From NCBI RefSeq assembly GCF_009696175.1, contig NZ_VUMM01000007.1, positions 21,562 through 85,561 on the forward strand: a DNA stretch of 64,000 nucleotides, in the 5' to 3' direction. The DNA is from Floccifex porci. GTDB lineage: Bacteria > Bacillota_I > Bacilli_A > Erysipelotrichales > Erysipelotrichaceae. Under the pieces are notes generated by a model. It was not told the DNA's origin. It saw only the letters and a list, made by a program, of their open reading frames with translations, and did no database searches. This document shows positions 53,958 to 62,720 of this stretch, piece by piece. A program made the translations under genes and the position numbers. The first letter of the stretch is position 1. Every line of letters begins with the position of its first letter.

Positions 53958-54023
53958 AAAGGCATTCTATAAATAGAACGCCTTTGATCTCAAGCATTAT
54001 AGCATAAATGAAACAATTGTTAA
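53958..54023 (-). promoter_or_regulatory. Promoter and 5' stem-loop of the ATP-grasp cluster
   Basis: TTAACA at 54023-54018, 16-base spacer, TATAAT at 54001-53996. The RNA would start near 53989 and at once form a 12-bp stem (53985-53974 with 53969-53958) followed by seven U, before the ribosome site at about 53946. It is either a 5' stabiliser or an attenuator. Confidence 0.6.
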
Positions 54024-54059
54024 GACTTTTTGAAAATTTATGTAAATTTAAATTTAGTC

Positions 54060-54088
54060 TTGAAAACATATTTCATTTCGTGTATATT
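54060..54088 (+). promoter_or_regulatory. Promoter of the trp transporter operon
   Basis: TTGAAA at 54060-54065, 17-base spacer, TATATT at 54083-54088. Confidence 0.75.
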
Positions 54089-54094
54089 TTAGTA

Positions 54095-54346
54095 AACCGA
54101 TGATGTGGAGATAAAACAGAAAGATGTATGTAAAGAGAGTTCAGGATGGTGGAATCTGAATGATGGCAATTCTGTAAATGGACCGCGGAGGGCATGGAGG
54201 AAAGTAGAGTATTCCATGACGTGATACATACGTGAGTTGTAAAGAATATGATAGTATTCTAAAAGTGTACAGGGTAACTGTAAAACAAGGTGGCACCGCG
54301 GGTAAAGTACTCGTCCTTGATGATGGATCATCAGGGACGTTTTTTG
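54095..54346 (+). promoter_or_regulatory. T-box leader, tryptophan-specific (specifier TGG)
   Basis: The specifier region reads AAA-TGG-ACC followed by GGAG, with TGG (Trp) at 54179-54181, aligned with the His and Arg leaders. The distal loop has GGATGGTGGAA near 54144. The T-box core AAGGTGGCACCGCGG is at 54288-54302. The terminator stem starts CGTCC (54312) and ends GGGACG (54339), followed by TTTTTT. Uncharged tRNA-Trp is expected to turn on the ABC transporter downstream. Confidence 0.93.
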
Positions 54347-54381
54347 TTTCCTGATGAAAAATAGAAAGAGGAGAACAAAAA

Positions 54382-55413
54382 ATGAAAAAACTATCTAAGG
54401 CTTTATTAGCCACATCTATGAGCGTAAGCTTAATGGCTTGCTCAAATGAATCAAGCAATGAGAACACTTACAAAATTGGAATCTGTAATTATGTTGACGA
54501 CGCCAGTTTAAATCAGATTGTTTCCAACATTGAATCTCGTTTAGAAGAAATTGAAAAAGAAAAAGATGTCGATTTTGAATTTGAAGTGGAAAACTGCAAT
54601 GCGGATTCAACGGTATTAAACCAGATTATTACCGATTTTATGGCCGATGATGTTGATTTAATGGTTGCCATTGCCACACCTGTTGCCATGGCTATGCAGT
54701 CTGCAACAGAAGGTTCTGACTTACCCGTTGTTTTCTCAGCTGTATCCAATCCAGTGGGTTCAAAGATCGTTGACAGTTTAGAAAAACCAGGTGCCAATCT
54801 GACAGGTACAAGTGATTATTTAGATACAACAAGTATTTTCAATTTAATATTTGCAGCTGACCCAGATGCAGATAAAATTGGTTTATTATATGATGCAGGT
54901 CAAGATTCTTCAACCAGTGCCATTCAAAGTGCCAAAGAATATTTAACGAACAATAACATTGAATATGTTGAAAAAACAGGAACAACAACAGATGAAGTAA
55001 AATTAGCAGTGGATGCTTTGATCCAGGAAGGTGTAGATGCCATCTTTACTCCAACCGATAATACGATCATGACAGCTGAACTTTCCATTTATGAAACTTT
55101 GATTGATGCCAAGATTCCACATTATACAGGAGCCGATTCCTTTGCTTTAAATGGAGCTTTCTTAGGATATGGTGTTGATTATGCCAATTTAGGAAGAGAA
55201 ACAGCTGATATGATTGCGGAAGTCTTATTAGAACAGAAAGATCCTGCTTCTTTACCGGTACGTACATTTGACAATGGTACAGCTACTATTAATACGGAAA
55301 CATGCCAGGCTATTGGATTTGACTTTGATGCGATCAAAGATGCTTTCTCTGGACTATGTACAGAAGTAAAAGAAATCACAACAGCTGAAAGTTTTGAAGA
55401 TTTAGAGGGTTAA
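54382..55413 (+). CDS. trpX: TrpX-type ABC substrate-binding lipoprotein
   Basis: 343 aa lipoprotein: lipobox SLMAC with Cys20, then the COG2984 fold (ABC transporter substrate-binding protein). Typical segments are PVVFSAVSNPVG near 115, KIGLLYDAGQDSS near 168 and ATPVAMAMQ near 98. The substrate is inferred to be tryptophan because of the TGG T-box and the TrpXYZ arrangement. AGAGGAG precedes the ATG. First gene of three. Confidence 0.9.
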   Translation: MKKLSKALLATSMSVSLMACSNESSNENTYKIGICNYVDDASLNQIVSNIESRLEEIEKEKDVDFEFEVENCNADSTVLNQIITDFMADDVDLMVAIATPVAMAMQSATEGSDLPVVFSAVSNPVGSKIVDSLEKPGANLTGTSDYLDTTSIFNLIFAADPDADKIGLLYDAGQDSSTSAIQSAKEYLTNNNIEYVEKTGTTTDEVKLAVDALIQEGVDAIFTPTDNTIMTAELSIYETLIDAKIPHYTGADSFALNGAFLGYGVDYANLGRETADMIAEVLLEQKDPASLPVRTFDNGTATINTETCQAIGFDFDAIKDAFSGLCTEVKEITTAESFEDLEG

Positions 55414-55416
55414 TCT

Positions 55417-56328
55417 ATGTCTATGATCCTTTCTTTGGGACAAACCGCATTCGAATTGGGTCTGATTTGTTCCCTGACTGTACTGGCTTTGTTTTTAAGC
55501 TACAGTATGTTAAATGTATGTGATCTATCCACAGATGGATGTTTTACATTAGGTGCCGTTGTAGGTGCCAGTGTTGCCATCAGTGGTCATCCCTTTTTAG
55601 CTATTCCAGCAAGTATGCTTGCTGGAATGCTTTCTGGTTTTACAACCGCACTGCTACAAACAAAAGCCGGAATCGATAGCCTGTTAGCGGGAATTATTGT
55701 CAATACTGGTTTATATTCAATCAATATTGGAATCATGCATGGATCTTCCCTTTTAAATATGAATCGTACCGATACAATTTTTACTTTATTTAAAAGTCAG
55801 TTTCCTTCTCTTTCCTCTTATATGATTTTATTGATTGCTTTGATTAGTGTTATTCTGGTTGTTCTTTTTTTAATATTTTTCTTATCGACTAAATTAGGAC
55901 TTGCCATTCGTGCCACCGGAAACAATCCATCCATGGTAAAATCCAGTTCTATCAATCCAGTCTTTACTACAATCGTAGGATTGTGTATTGCCAATATGTT
56001 TACTGGATTATCCGGATGTTTACTGGCTCAATCCCAAAAATTTGTGGATATCAATATCGGACAGGGAATGGTTACCATCGCTTTGGCTTCCCTTTTAATT
56101 GGAAGAACTTTATGCAACCATGGTTCCATCTTTAAACGATCTTTTGCCTGTGTATGTGGAGCGATCATTTTCCGACTGGTTTATACCATAGCCTTACGAT
56201 TCAATATGCCAGCCTTTATGTTAAAACTGGTATCTTCGATTATCGTTATACTTGCCATTGCCATTCCCTATTTAAAAAGTCAATGGCCACATATCCAGCG
56301 CAAGATTCAATATAAAAGAGGGATGTAA
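55417..56328 (+). CDS. trpY: TrpY-type ABC transporter permease
   Basis: 303 aa, eight to nine membrane helices, family COG4120. Recognisable: NVCDLSTDGCFTLGAVVGAS near 43-62, TKLGLAIRATGNNPSMVKSS near 157-176 and IGQGMVTIALASLLIGRT near 210, a pattern shared with branched-chain-type permeases. It starts 3 bases after trpX stops. Confidence 0.88.
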   Translation: MSMILSLGQTAFELGLICSLTVLALFLSYSMLNVCDLSTDGCFTLGAVVGASVAISGHPFLAIPASMLAGMLSGFTTALLQTKAGIDSLLAGIIVNTGLYSINIGIMHGSSLLNMNRTDTIFTLFKSQFPSLSSYMILLIALISVILVVLFLIFFLSTKLGLAIRATGNNPSMVKSSSINPVFTTIVGLCIANMFTGLSGCLLAQSQKFVDINIGQGMVTIALASLLIGRTLCNHGSIFKRSFACVCGAIIFRLVYTIALRFNMPAFMLKLVSSIIVILAIAIPYLKSQWPHIQRKIQYKRGM

Positions 56329-56330
56329 AT

Positions 56331-57119
56331 ATGTTGATTTTAAAAGATATTTCAAAAACATTTAATCCAGGAACCGTAAATGAAAAAAACGCTTTAAATC
56401 ATGTATCTCTTACTTTAAAATCTGGAGATTTTGCGACCATTATTGGTTCAAATGGTGCTGGTAAATCCACATTGTTTAATGCGATATGTGGAGATTTTAT
56501 GAGTGATACCGGTTCTATCCAATTAGAGGATATGGACATCACCTTTATGCCACAATATAAAAGAGCAAAATACATTGGTCATCTTTATCAGGATCCCAAC
56601 AAAGGAAGCGCTCCAGGAATGACTATACTGGAAAATCTGGCATTGGCAGCGGGTAAAGGTGGATGGTTATCTCACATTTCAAAAAAAGATAAATTGATCT
56701 TTAAAGAACAGTTAAAACAATTGGATTTAGGTTTAGAAGATCGCCTAAATCAGCCCGTTGGTTTATTATCAGGTGGACAAAGACAGGCTTTAACTTTATT
56801 AATGGCCACTTATAACCCTCCTAAACTTCTATTACTGGATGAACATACAGCGGCTTTAGATCCTCAAACCGCAAAAAAAGTATTATCCTTAACCAAAGAA
56901 ATTGTTGAAAAGAATCATATCACAACATTAATGATCACTCACAATATGCACGATGCTCTTTCTTTAGGAAATCGTACCATTATGATGGACAACGGAAAGA
57001 TCATTCTGGATATAGAAGGAAGTCAAAGAGAAAACACGACGGTTTCCGATCTGATTGAACAATTCAAAGAAAAATCCGGAAATGAATTCGATAACGATCG
57101 AATCTTATTAACTAAATAA
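56331..57119 (+). CDS. trpZ: TrpZ-type ABC transporter ATPase
   Basis: 262 aa. Walker A GSNGAGKST near 39, signature LLSGGQRQALTLLMA near 145, Walker B LLLLDEHTAALD near 165 (Glu replaced by His-following DEH, i.e. DE kept), switch His in MITHNMHDAL near 205. Family COG1101. It completes the tryptophan uptake operon and is followed by a terminator. Confidence 0.92.
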   Translation: MLILKDISKTFNPGTVNEKNALNHVSLTLKSGDFATIIGSNGAGKSTLFNAICGDFMSDTGSIQLEDMDITFMPQYKRAKYIGHLYQDPNKGSAPGMTILENLALAAGKGGWLSHISKKDKLIFKEQLKQLDLGLEDRLNQPVGLLSGGQRQALTLLMATYNPPKLLLLDEHTAALDPQTAKKVLSLTKEIVEKNHITTLMITHNMHDALSLGNRTIMMDNGKIILDIEGSQRENTTVSDLIEQFKEKSGNEFDNDRILLTK

Positions 57120-57122
57120 TTT

Positions 57123-57158
57123 AAAAAAATCCCATTGTTTACGGCAATGGGATTTTTT
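57123..57158 (+). terminator. Terminator after trpXYZ
   Basis: Stem AAATCCCATTG/CAATGGGATTT with a 7-base loop and a T run. Confidence 0.88.
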
Positions 57159-57191
57159 AAATGATAATTCTTTACAAAATAACTATAAAAA

Positions 57192-57211
57192 CCCAATCCA
57201 ATTGGATTGGG
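57192..57211 (-). terminator. Terminator after the 57257 surface protein gene
   Basis: Perfect 20-base palindrome, arms CCCAATCC and GGATTGGG around AATT, followed on the minus strand by TTTTTAT. Confidence 0.75.
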
Positions 57212-57256
57212 CTTCATCAAAAAATTGAAATCCTCTTTAAATCGATTTACCTAAGA

Positions 57257-58426
57257 TTATTTTTTCTTTTTCTTTAAGATATAAGTCATTCCTAATAAAG
57301 AAACAATAGACAACATTACATCAAATTTCACATTTGAAACAATACCTGTTTGAACATCTGTACTCTTCTTACTTGTATATTCCCATTTAACAATATAAGA
57401 AGTCAATGTATCTTTACGATAGGTTTTCACATTTCCCTTTAATACATAAGTTGGAAGTGCATATTGAATTTCGTAAAAATATAATGTTTTAGATGTTGTT
57501 TCTATAGTTTTATAAGTTCCATAACTTAAATGAGAAATTTTATCAGCCGGACAAATAAACTGGACTCCATTCGCTGTTTGTACAAATGTATATATACCAA
57601 ATTGTTTTTCATCATCTCTTAAGTCATGATTTCCATATCCAGATATTTGATACCATTCTTTTACTGAATTTGATAAGGATGGATCGTTATTTATAAATAA
57701 AGTTTTTAATTTTTCAAATAAAGTCGAATTAATTGAATTTGGTGTCCATAAAATCGCATAAGTAGACTGTTTGATGACAAGTACAGGTAATTTCCCTTGG
57801 GCAACAACTTCTACGTTAAAAGCCTCTTCCTTTGATCCGTTGCTTTCAACCTTACCAGTATATACGAATTCCTCTGTTGTACTTTCTATACTTTCGACTG
57901 TCTGTTCCATGCAATCAGAAACCACAAATGTAGATGGATCGTATCCTTGTTGAATTAAATATTTTTTTATTAAATCAACTTCTGCTGATGCCTCTTCTTT
58001 GGTTTCATGCAGTGTGGTAGGTTGTGTACCCATTTCTTTCGAATTCTGTTTTTCAATATACAGATCATAAACCTTTTCTTCTGTACTGATATAACTGTCT
58101 TTTGCCTGATTTGCATCGTCCAGTGTATTAAACTCTTGTTCTGTGAATTCTTCTGTTGAATCCAAAACCCATTCATTTTCTTTTGTGACTTTTGATGGAC
58201 CTGTTACATTTAATACATAGCGAAGCTTATCTTCTTTATTTTGATTTAATTCAATATTATATTTTTTTAATGTTTCAATATAATCAATGGCTTCTTTTTC
58301 AGTTGTAAAACTTTTCTCTCCTTTCATTTCAATACTTTCATTGGCATTTGTAGAAATAGTTAATATAGGCATCAGTAATATAAAGCTGATTGCCAAAGCG
58401 CCTATTCTTTTTATGTTTTTATTCAT
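57257..58426 (-). CDS. Secreted surface protein with C-terminal anchor
   Basis: 389 aa. A signal peptide (KRIGALAISFILLMPILTI, cut near NANES) is followed by a region of repeated helix-strand units of about 60 residues (TTEKEAIDYIETLKK; TLDDANQAKDSYIS; TKEEASAEVDLIKK). There is a C-terminal domain with YQISGYGNHDLRDDEKQ. The tail is STDVQTGIVSN, a hydrophobic helix and KKKKK. There is no LPxTG; the VQTG tail is similar to those of the two other surface proteins. Function unknown. AGGAGC-type ribosome site upstream. Confidence 0.75.
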   Translation of the reverse strand: MNKNIKRIGALAISFILLMPILTISTNANESIEMKGEKSFTTEKEAIDYIETLKKYNIELNQNKEDKLRYVLNVTGPSKVTKENEWVLDSTEEFTEQEFNTLDDANQAKDSYISTEEKVYDLYIEKQNSKEMGTQPTTLHETKEEASAEVDLIKKYLIQQGYDPSTFVVSDCMEQTVESIESTTEEFVYTGKVESNGSKEEAFNVEVVAQGKLPVLVIKQSTYAILWTPNSINSTLFEKLKTLFINNDPSLSNSVKEWYQISGYGNHDLRDDEKQFGIYTFVQTANGVQFICPADKISHLSYGTYKTIETTSKTLYFYEIQYALPTYVLKGNVKTYRKDTLTSYIVKWEYTSKKSTDVQTGIVSNVKFDVMLSIVSLLGMTYILKKKKK

Positions 58427-58549
58427 TTTGCGCTCCTTTCTTTTATTACAAAATTATATCACATTTCTATCTATAACAAAGAATAATATTAATAAATATT
58501 TACATTATAAATCTGAACATAAAAAAATATATAAATCTGGTTATTTTTA

Positions 58550-58570
58550 TATACTCAAGAAACGAGTATA
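58550..58570 (+). promoter_or_regulatory. Inverted repeat before the ECF S gene
   Basis: TATACTC-7-GAGTATA, 25 bases before the AAGAGGAGG ribosome site. It could be an operator or a 5' hairpin. No known riboswitch was recognised in this gap (58427-58602). Confidence 0.35.
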
Positions 58571-58602
58571 CTTCAAACCATAAAGAGGAGGATGTTTGAA
58601 TT

Positions 58603-59193
58603 ATGTCAAATCAAAAAACATTGAGAATTACTGTTACAGCCTTGATGGCAGCTTTATGCTACGTCGCATTTACTTTCTTACAGATTAAAATCCCTACTCC
58701 AGTAGGATATACTTCTTTCCATTTAGGAAATACATTCTGTGTATTGGCGGCCTTATTATTAGGTGGGATTCCAGGTGGAATTGCTGGAGCCATTGGAATG
58801 GGTATTGGAGATATTCTGGATCCTGTTTATATCATGGTTGCCCCTAAAACATTATTTTTGAAATTTATGATAGGATTGATTACTGGATTGGTCGCTCATA
58901 AAATCTTAAAGATTCAACTTCAAAAAGGGAAAAAATTAGTTGGATCGGTCGTTGCTTCTTGTGCAGCTGGTATGGGATTTAATATTATTGGTGAGCCTTT
59001 AGTATCTTATTTATATTATTTAATTTTATTAGGAGATTCCACTAAAGCAGCTGATTATCTGGTTGCGGCTAAGTTTATCACAACAGGTGTTAATGCGATT
59101 TTAGCGGTTGTGATTGCTTCAGTTATCTACTTAGCTATATTCCCTAGATTTCAGAAAAATGGAACTTTAAATCGTTTAAAACCAGAAAAATAA
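58603..59193 (+). CDS. ECF transporter S component
   Basis: 196 aa with five to six membrane helices: ALMAALCYVAFTFLQIKIPTP, FHLGNTFCVLAALLLGGIPGG (about 38-58), GMGIGDILDP near 66, then KTLFLKFMIGLITGLVAHKI. This is the substrate-binding subunit of an energy-coupling-factor vitamin transporter. The vitamin is not clear; it has no BioY or RibU motifs. No EcfAA'T module in the window, so a shared module elsewhere is expected. Confidence 0.85.
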   Translation: MSNQKTLRITVTALMAALCYVAFTFLQIKIPTPVGYTSFHLGNTFCVLAALLLGGIPGGIAGAIGMGIGDILDPVYIMVAPKTLFLKFMIGLITGLVAHKILKIQLQKGKKLVGSVVASCAAGMGFNIIGEPLVSYLYYLILLGDSTKAADYLVAAKFITTGVNAILAVVIASVIYLAIFPRFQKNGTLNRLKPEK

Positions 59194-59214
59194 CACTCTT
59201 TCGAGTGTTTTTTT
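59193..59214 (+). terminator. Terminator after the ECF S gene
   Basis: Stem ACACTC/GAGTGT with a 4-base loop and T run. Confidence 0.85.
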
Positions 59215-59245
59215 AGTATAATAAAGGTGAAAGGAGGTATAGTTT

Positions 59246-60220
59246 ATGTGTACAGCAGCTACCTATAAAACGAAAGATTTCTATTTTGGACGTAACCTGG
59301 ATTATGAATTTTCTTATGGTGATGAAATTGTGATTGCATGTCGTAATTATCCTTTTACATTCTCAAATGGAGAAACAATTCAATCTCATCATGCATTGAT
59401 TGGTATGGCCTATGTATGTGATGGTTATCCTCTATATTATGATGCGATCAATGAAAAAGGATTGGCCATAGCTGGATTAAACTTTGTAGGAAATGCTCAT
59501 TATAATGAATATAAACCTGATAAAGAGAATATTGCTCAATATGAACTCATTCCATGGATTCTATCCACTTGTGAAAATGTGAATCAGGCTAAATGTAAGC
59601 TGGAAAATCTTAATATACTCAATAAACCATTTAATGAAAACTTACCTTTAGCTCAGCTCCATTGGATTCTTGCGGATAAGTCTGAATGTATTACAGTAGA
59701 ATCTATGTCAGATGGTTTACATATCTATCCAAATCCTGCAGGTGTTCTTACAAACAATCCTCCATTTCCTTATCAAATGTTTAATTTAAACAATTACAGG
59801 AATTTAAGTCCTAAATCCCCTGTTAATACTTTTTCTAAAGAATTAAATTTAGACCTTTATTCAAGAGGAATGGGTGCTTTAGGTCTTCCTGGAGATTTAT
59901 CAAGCCAGTCTCGCTTTGTGAAAGTGGCATTTACCAAACTGAATTCCATTTCAGGAGACAGCGAATATGAAAGTGTATCTCAATTTTTCCATATTCTACA
60001 TTCTGTTGAGCAACAAAAAGGATGTTGTGAATTAGAAAATCAACAATATGAAATCACTTTATATTCTTCCTGTTGCAATTGTACAAAAGGAATTTATTAT
60101 TATACGACTTACAACAATCATCAGATCAGTGCTGTTAATATGCATAATGAAAATTTAGATCAGAATAAGATCATTCGTTATCCACAAATCCAGAAAGAAC
60201 AAATTCATTATCAGAATTAA
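59246..60220 (+). CDS. bsh: Bile salt hydrolase (choloylglycine hydrolase)
   Basis: 324 aa Ntn hydrolase that removes glycine or taurine from conjugated bile salts. The nucleophile Cys2 follows the removed Met. Other expected residues are present: Arg16 and Asp19 (FGRNLDYE), Asn79 (GLNF), Asn170/171 (VLTNNPPFPYQ) and Arg223 (SSQSRF). The segments FNLNNYRNLSP and YSRGMGALGLPGDLSS are typical of true bile salt hydrolases rather than penicillin V acylases. AGGAGG upstream. It is single-gene, with a terminator, and points to life in the gut. Confidence 0.93.
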   Translation: MCTAATYKTKDFYFGRNLDYEFSYGDEIVIACRNYPFTFSNGETIQSHHALIGMAYVCDGYPLYYDAINEKGLAIAGLNFVGNAHYNEYKPDKENIAQYELIPWILSTCENVNQAKCKLENLNILNKPFNENLPLAQLHWILADKSECITVESMSDGLHIYPNPAGVLTNNPPFPYQMFNLNNYRNLSPKSPVNTFSKELNLDLYSRGMGALGLPGDLSSQSRFVKVAFTKLNSISGDSEYESVSQFFHILHSVEQQKGCCELENQQYEITLYSSCCNCTKGIYYYTTYNNHQISAVNMHNENLDQNKIIRYPQIQKEQIHYQN

Positions 60221-60223
60221 AAA

Positions 60224-60247
60224 TAAGGACATCGAAAGATGTCCTTA
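60224..60247. terminator. Bidirectional terminator between bsh and the ABC operon
   Basis: Stem TAAGGACATC/GATGTCCTTA with GAAA loop between convergent genes. Confidence 0.8.
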
Positions 60248-60976
60248 ATCATAAAATACTTTACTTAAAAAATCTTTTGCTCGATCCGATTGTGGATTCG
60301 AGAAGAATTCTTCACTAGTATTTTCTTCAACAATTTCTCCCTGATCCAGGAAAACAACACGAGTTCCTACTTTTCGAGCAAATCCCATCTCATGGGTGAC
60401 AACGATCATCGTCATTCCCTGATTTCCCAGATCCTTCATTACTTCTAATACTTCCTTGATCATTTCTGGATCCAGGGCACTGGTTGGTTCATCAAAAAGC
60501 ATCACTTCTGGATTCATACACAATGCTCTGGCAATGGCAACTCTTTGTTTCTGTCCACCGGATAAATTGTTTGGATAGGCATTTTTCTTATCCAGTAAAC
60601 CAACTTTTTCCAAATATTCCAAAGCCACTTTTTCGGCATCCGAATCACTCATTTTCAAAACCTGAATAGGCGCCAGTTTACAATTTTCCAATACAGTCAT
60701 ATTAGGAAATAAATTAAAATGTTGAAATACAAATCCCATTCTATTTCTTTGTTGACGATACAAAGATGTATTGGAAGGATCCATTTCCACTCCATCAATT
60801 TGAATCGATCCTTTGTCAATGGTTTCCAATCCATGAATGCACCGCAATAATGTACTTTTTCCAGAACCACTTGGACCAATCAAAGAAACGATATCTCCTC
60901 TTTCAATGGTAAGACTGACATCTTTTAAAGCATGAAGTTTACCAAAGTTTTTTTGTACATGTTCTACTTTAATCAC
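60245..60976 (-). CDS. Amino-acid ABC transporter ATPase (arginine predicted)
   Basis: 243 aa polar amino-acid ATPase (GlnQ/ArtP class). Walker [10 protein letters not shown] near 34, [16 protein letters not shown] near 133, Walker [13 protein letters not shown] near 156, switch [12 protein letters not shown] near 191. It overlaps the permease gene by 8 bases. The upstream T-box carries an arginine specifier, so arginine (possibly with other basic amino acids) is the expected cargo. Confidence 0.92.
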   Translation of the reverse strand: MIKVEHVQKNFGKLHALKDVSLTIERGDIVSLIGPSGSGKSTLLRCIHGLETIDKGSIQIDGVEMDPSNTSLYRQQRNRMGFVFQHFNLFPNMTVLENCKLAPIQVLKMSDSDAEKVALEYLEKVGLLDKKNAYPNNLSGGQKQRVAIARALCMNPEVMLFDEPTSALDPEMIKEVLEVMKDLGNQGMTMIVVTHEMGFARKVGTRVVFLDQGEIVEENTSEEFFSNPQSDRAKDFLSKVFYD

Positions 60977-61652
60977 TGATTGCCAACCTCTTTTCTACTT
61001 TCGTTCCAATAAAGGAAACAACAAAAGTCATAATCAAGTAAAATATAGCTGCCAATGTATAAGGTGACATAACATCAAAATATTGAGCCCCCAATACTTG
61101 AGAACTTTTCAATAATTCAACTGCACCAATACAGCTGATTAAAGAACTGTCTTTGATCAAAGTGATAAATTCACTGATTAAAGGAGGTATAATTCGTTTA
61201 AACGCCTGTGGAAGAATCACAAGTTTCATCGTTTGCCAGTTAGAAAGGCCCAGTGTTTCACAAGCCTCCCATTGTCCTTTATCCACGCCATTAATTCCCG
61301 AACGAATTAACTCTGTCTGATAAGCACCTGAGTTAATGCTCATCGCAATGATACCAATTAATATTGGTTCAATTCTTAAAACATTTCCCGTAAATGCTGT
61401 ATAGAATGAAGGAATGACAGAGAAAATAATCAAGATCTGCAACAATAAAGGTGTACCACGAATTACCGTTACATAGATGTTTGATAGAGCTTTGGGAATT
61501 TTATGTTTGCTTCTTCTTCCAGAAGCTCCTAAGGTTCCTAAAATCAATCCAATCAACAAAGAAAGAGCAGCAATGGCAATTGATAAACAGGCCCCTTTTG
61601 CCAGATATAAAATATTTTCAAGAGTAAATACTTTATCAATCGCTATAAACAT
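60969..61652 (-). CDS. Amino-acid ABC transporter permease (arginine predicted)
   Basis: 227 aa HisM/GlnP-type permease with about five helices. Typical segments: [15 protein letters not shown] near 63, [16 protein letters not shown] near 105 and [25 protein letters not shown] (EAA loop, about 127-151). One permease gene only, so it probably acts as a homodimer. It starts 11 bases after the binding-protein gene. Confidence 0.92.
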   Translation of the reverse strand: MFIAIDKVFTLENILYLAKGACLSIAIAALSLLIGLILGTLGASGRRSKHKIPKALSNIYVTVIRGTPLLLQILIIFSVIPSFYTAFTGNVLRIEPILIGIIAMSINSGAYQTELIRSGINGVDKGQWEACETLGLSNWQTMKLVILPQAFKRIIPPLISEFITLIKDSSLISCIGAVELLKSSQVLGAQYFDVMSPYTLAAIFYLIMTFVVSFIGTKVEKRLAISD

Positions 61653-61663
61653 GAATCAGACTC

Positions 61664-62431
61664 CTATTCAGATACAACTGGTGTTAATTCATATTTTGCA
61701 CATAAATCAGCATATTCATCACTTGCCAGGAATTTTTTAATGCATTCATTCATTAAATCGATCATTTCTGTATTTCCTTTTTTCGCAATAATGAAGTTTT
61801 GTTCATCTAACAATGGAGTATCCAGCATGATAAAATCACTGTTATTTACATAATTTTTCGCAACTCCACTATCTACAATGGCAGCATCATACTGATGAGC
61901 TGCTAATGCGTTCATAATATCCTGTACGCTTTTCAATCCACTGATTTTCGCATCTTTGACTTCATTGGCTGCCTTTTCTCCTGTAGATCCTGTTTGAACC
62001 GCTAAGCTTTTTCCTTCTAATTGTTCAATTGAAGTTATGTCTGAATCCGCTGGTAAAATTGCAACCTGACTAGATCCTAAATATGGATCTGACCATTCTA
62101 CTTCACGCTGAGGATCATAAGAGAATCCAGAAATACCTAAATCAATCTGATCTCCCTGAATCTGTGTGATAATGTTGTCAAAATCCATTTGTTTAAATTC
62201 AAGTGAATAGATCACATCACTGTCTTCATTTAAATATTCTTCAAACAATTCCACCATATCTGGATCAAAACCAACAATGTCTCCATCTTTATTTAAAGAT
62301 TCATAAGGAGCATAGTCTGGAGAAATCCCAATAGTGATTACTTTTGTATTATCTTCTTTTTTAGAAGATGAACACCCAAACATTGAAACAGCCATTAATC
62401 CAGCCATTCCCACTTTCAATACTTTTTTCAT
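61664..62431 (-). CDS. Amino-acid ABC substrate-binding lipoprotein (arginine predicted)
   Basis: 255 aa. Lipobox SMFGC with Cys20, then a family 3 periplasmic-binding fold: ISPDYAPYESLNKDGDIVGFDPDMVELF, ISGFSYDPQREVEWSDPYL near 105, LAVQTGSTGEKAA near 147. Basic amino-acid binding is inferred from the T-box. AGGGAGG upstream of the ATG. It is the first gene after the leader. Confidence 0.92.
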   Translation of the reverse strand: MKKVLKVGMAGLMAVSMFGCSSSKKEDNTKVITIGISPDYAPYESLNKDGDIVGFDPDMVELFEEYLNEDSDVIYSLEFKQMDFDNIITQIQGDQIDLGISGFSYDPQREVEWSDPYLGSSQVAILPADSDITSIEQLEGKSLAVQTGSTGEKAANEVKDAKISGLKSVQDIMNALAAHQYDAAIVDSGVAKNYVNNSDFIMLDTPLLDEQNFIIAKKGNTEMIDLMNECIKKFLASDEYADLCAKYELTPVVSE

Positions 62432-62448
62432 TTTACATTTCCTCCCTA

Positions 62449-62679
62449 AAAAAAAATCGTCCTTTTCAAATATGAAAGGACGTCAATGCCGCGGTACCAC
62501 CTAACTTCCATCTGCTCTATACAGATGACACCTCATTCTTAACGCGAATTCACGTTCATTGCCTCAAATCTTCGACAATGCGACTCCCAGACACGTTCCA
62601 GGCCTTCTTTCAACAATTTTCACCAGCCATTGTCTCTCTATACAAATCCACCCTGTACTACTTCTTTTCTTTGTCTTTA
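62449..62679 (-). promoter_or_regulatory. T-box leader, arginine-specific (specifier CGT)
   Basis: T-box core GGTGGTACCGCGG at 62501-62489. Stem I shows GGCTGGTGAAAATTG. The specifier region reads GAA-CGT-GTC followed by GGGAG, with CGT (Arg) at 62595-62593, in the same frame as CAC and TGG in the other two leaders. Terminator stem CGTCCTTTC/GAAAAGGACG and a nine-T run (62482-62449). It is expected to sense uncharged tRNA-Arg and control the ABC operon. Confidence 0.9.
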
Positions 62680-62685
62680 TCAAAT

Positions 62686-62713
62686 ATTATACACATGAAT
62701 GAATGCAATGCAA
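62686..62713 (-). promoter_or_regulatory. Promoter of the arginine T-box operon
   Basis: TTGCAT at 62713-62708, 16-base spacer, TATAAT at 62691-62686; it lies only 8 bases after the xpt stop. Confidence 0.75.
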
Positions 62714-62720
62714 ACAGTTT

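Noticed and set aside
58427..58602. Vitamin riboswitch (THF, preQ1 or similar) before the ECF S gene
   Set aside because: Only a short 7-bp inverted repeat was found; none of the conserved aptamer cores is visible.
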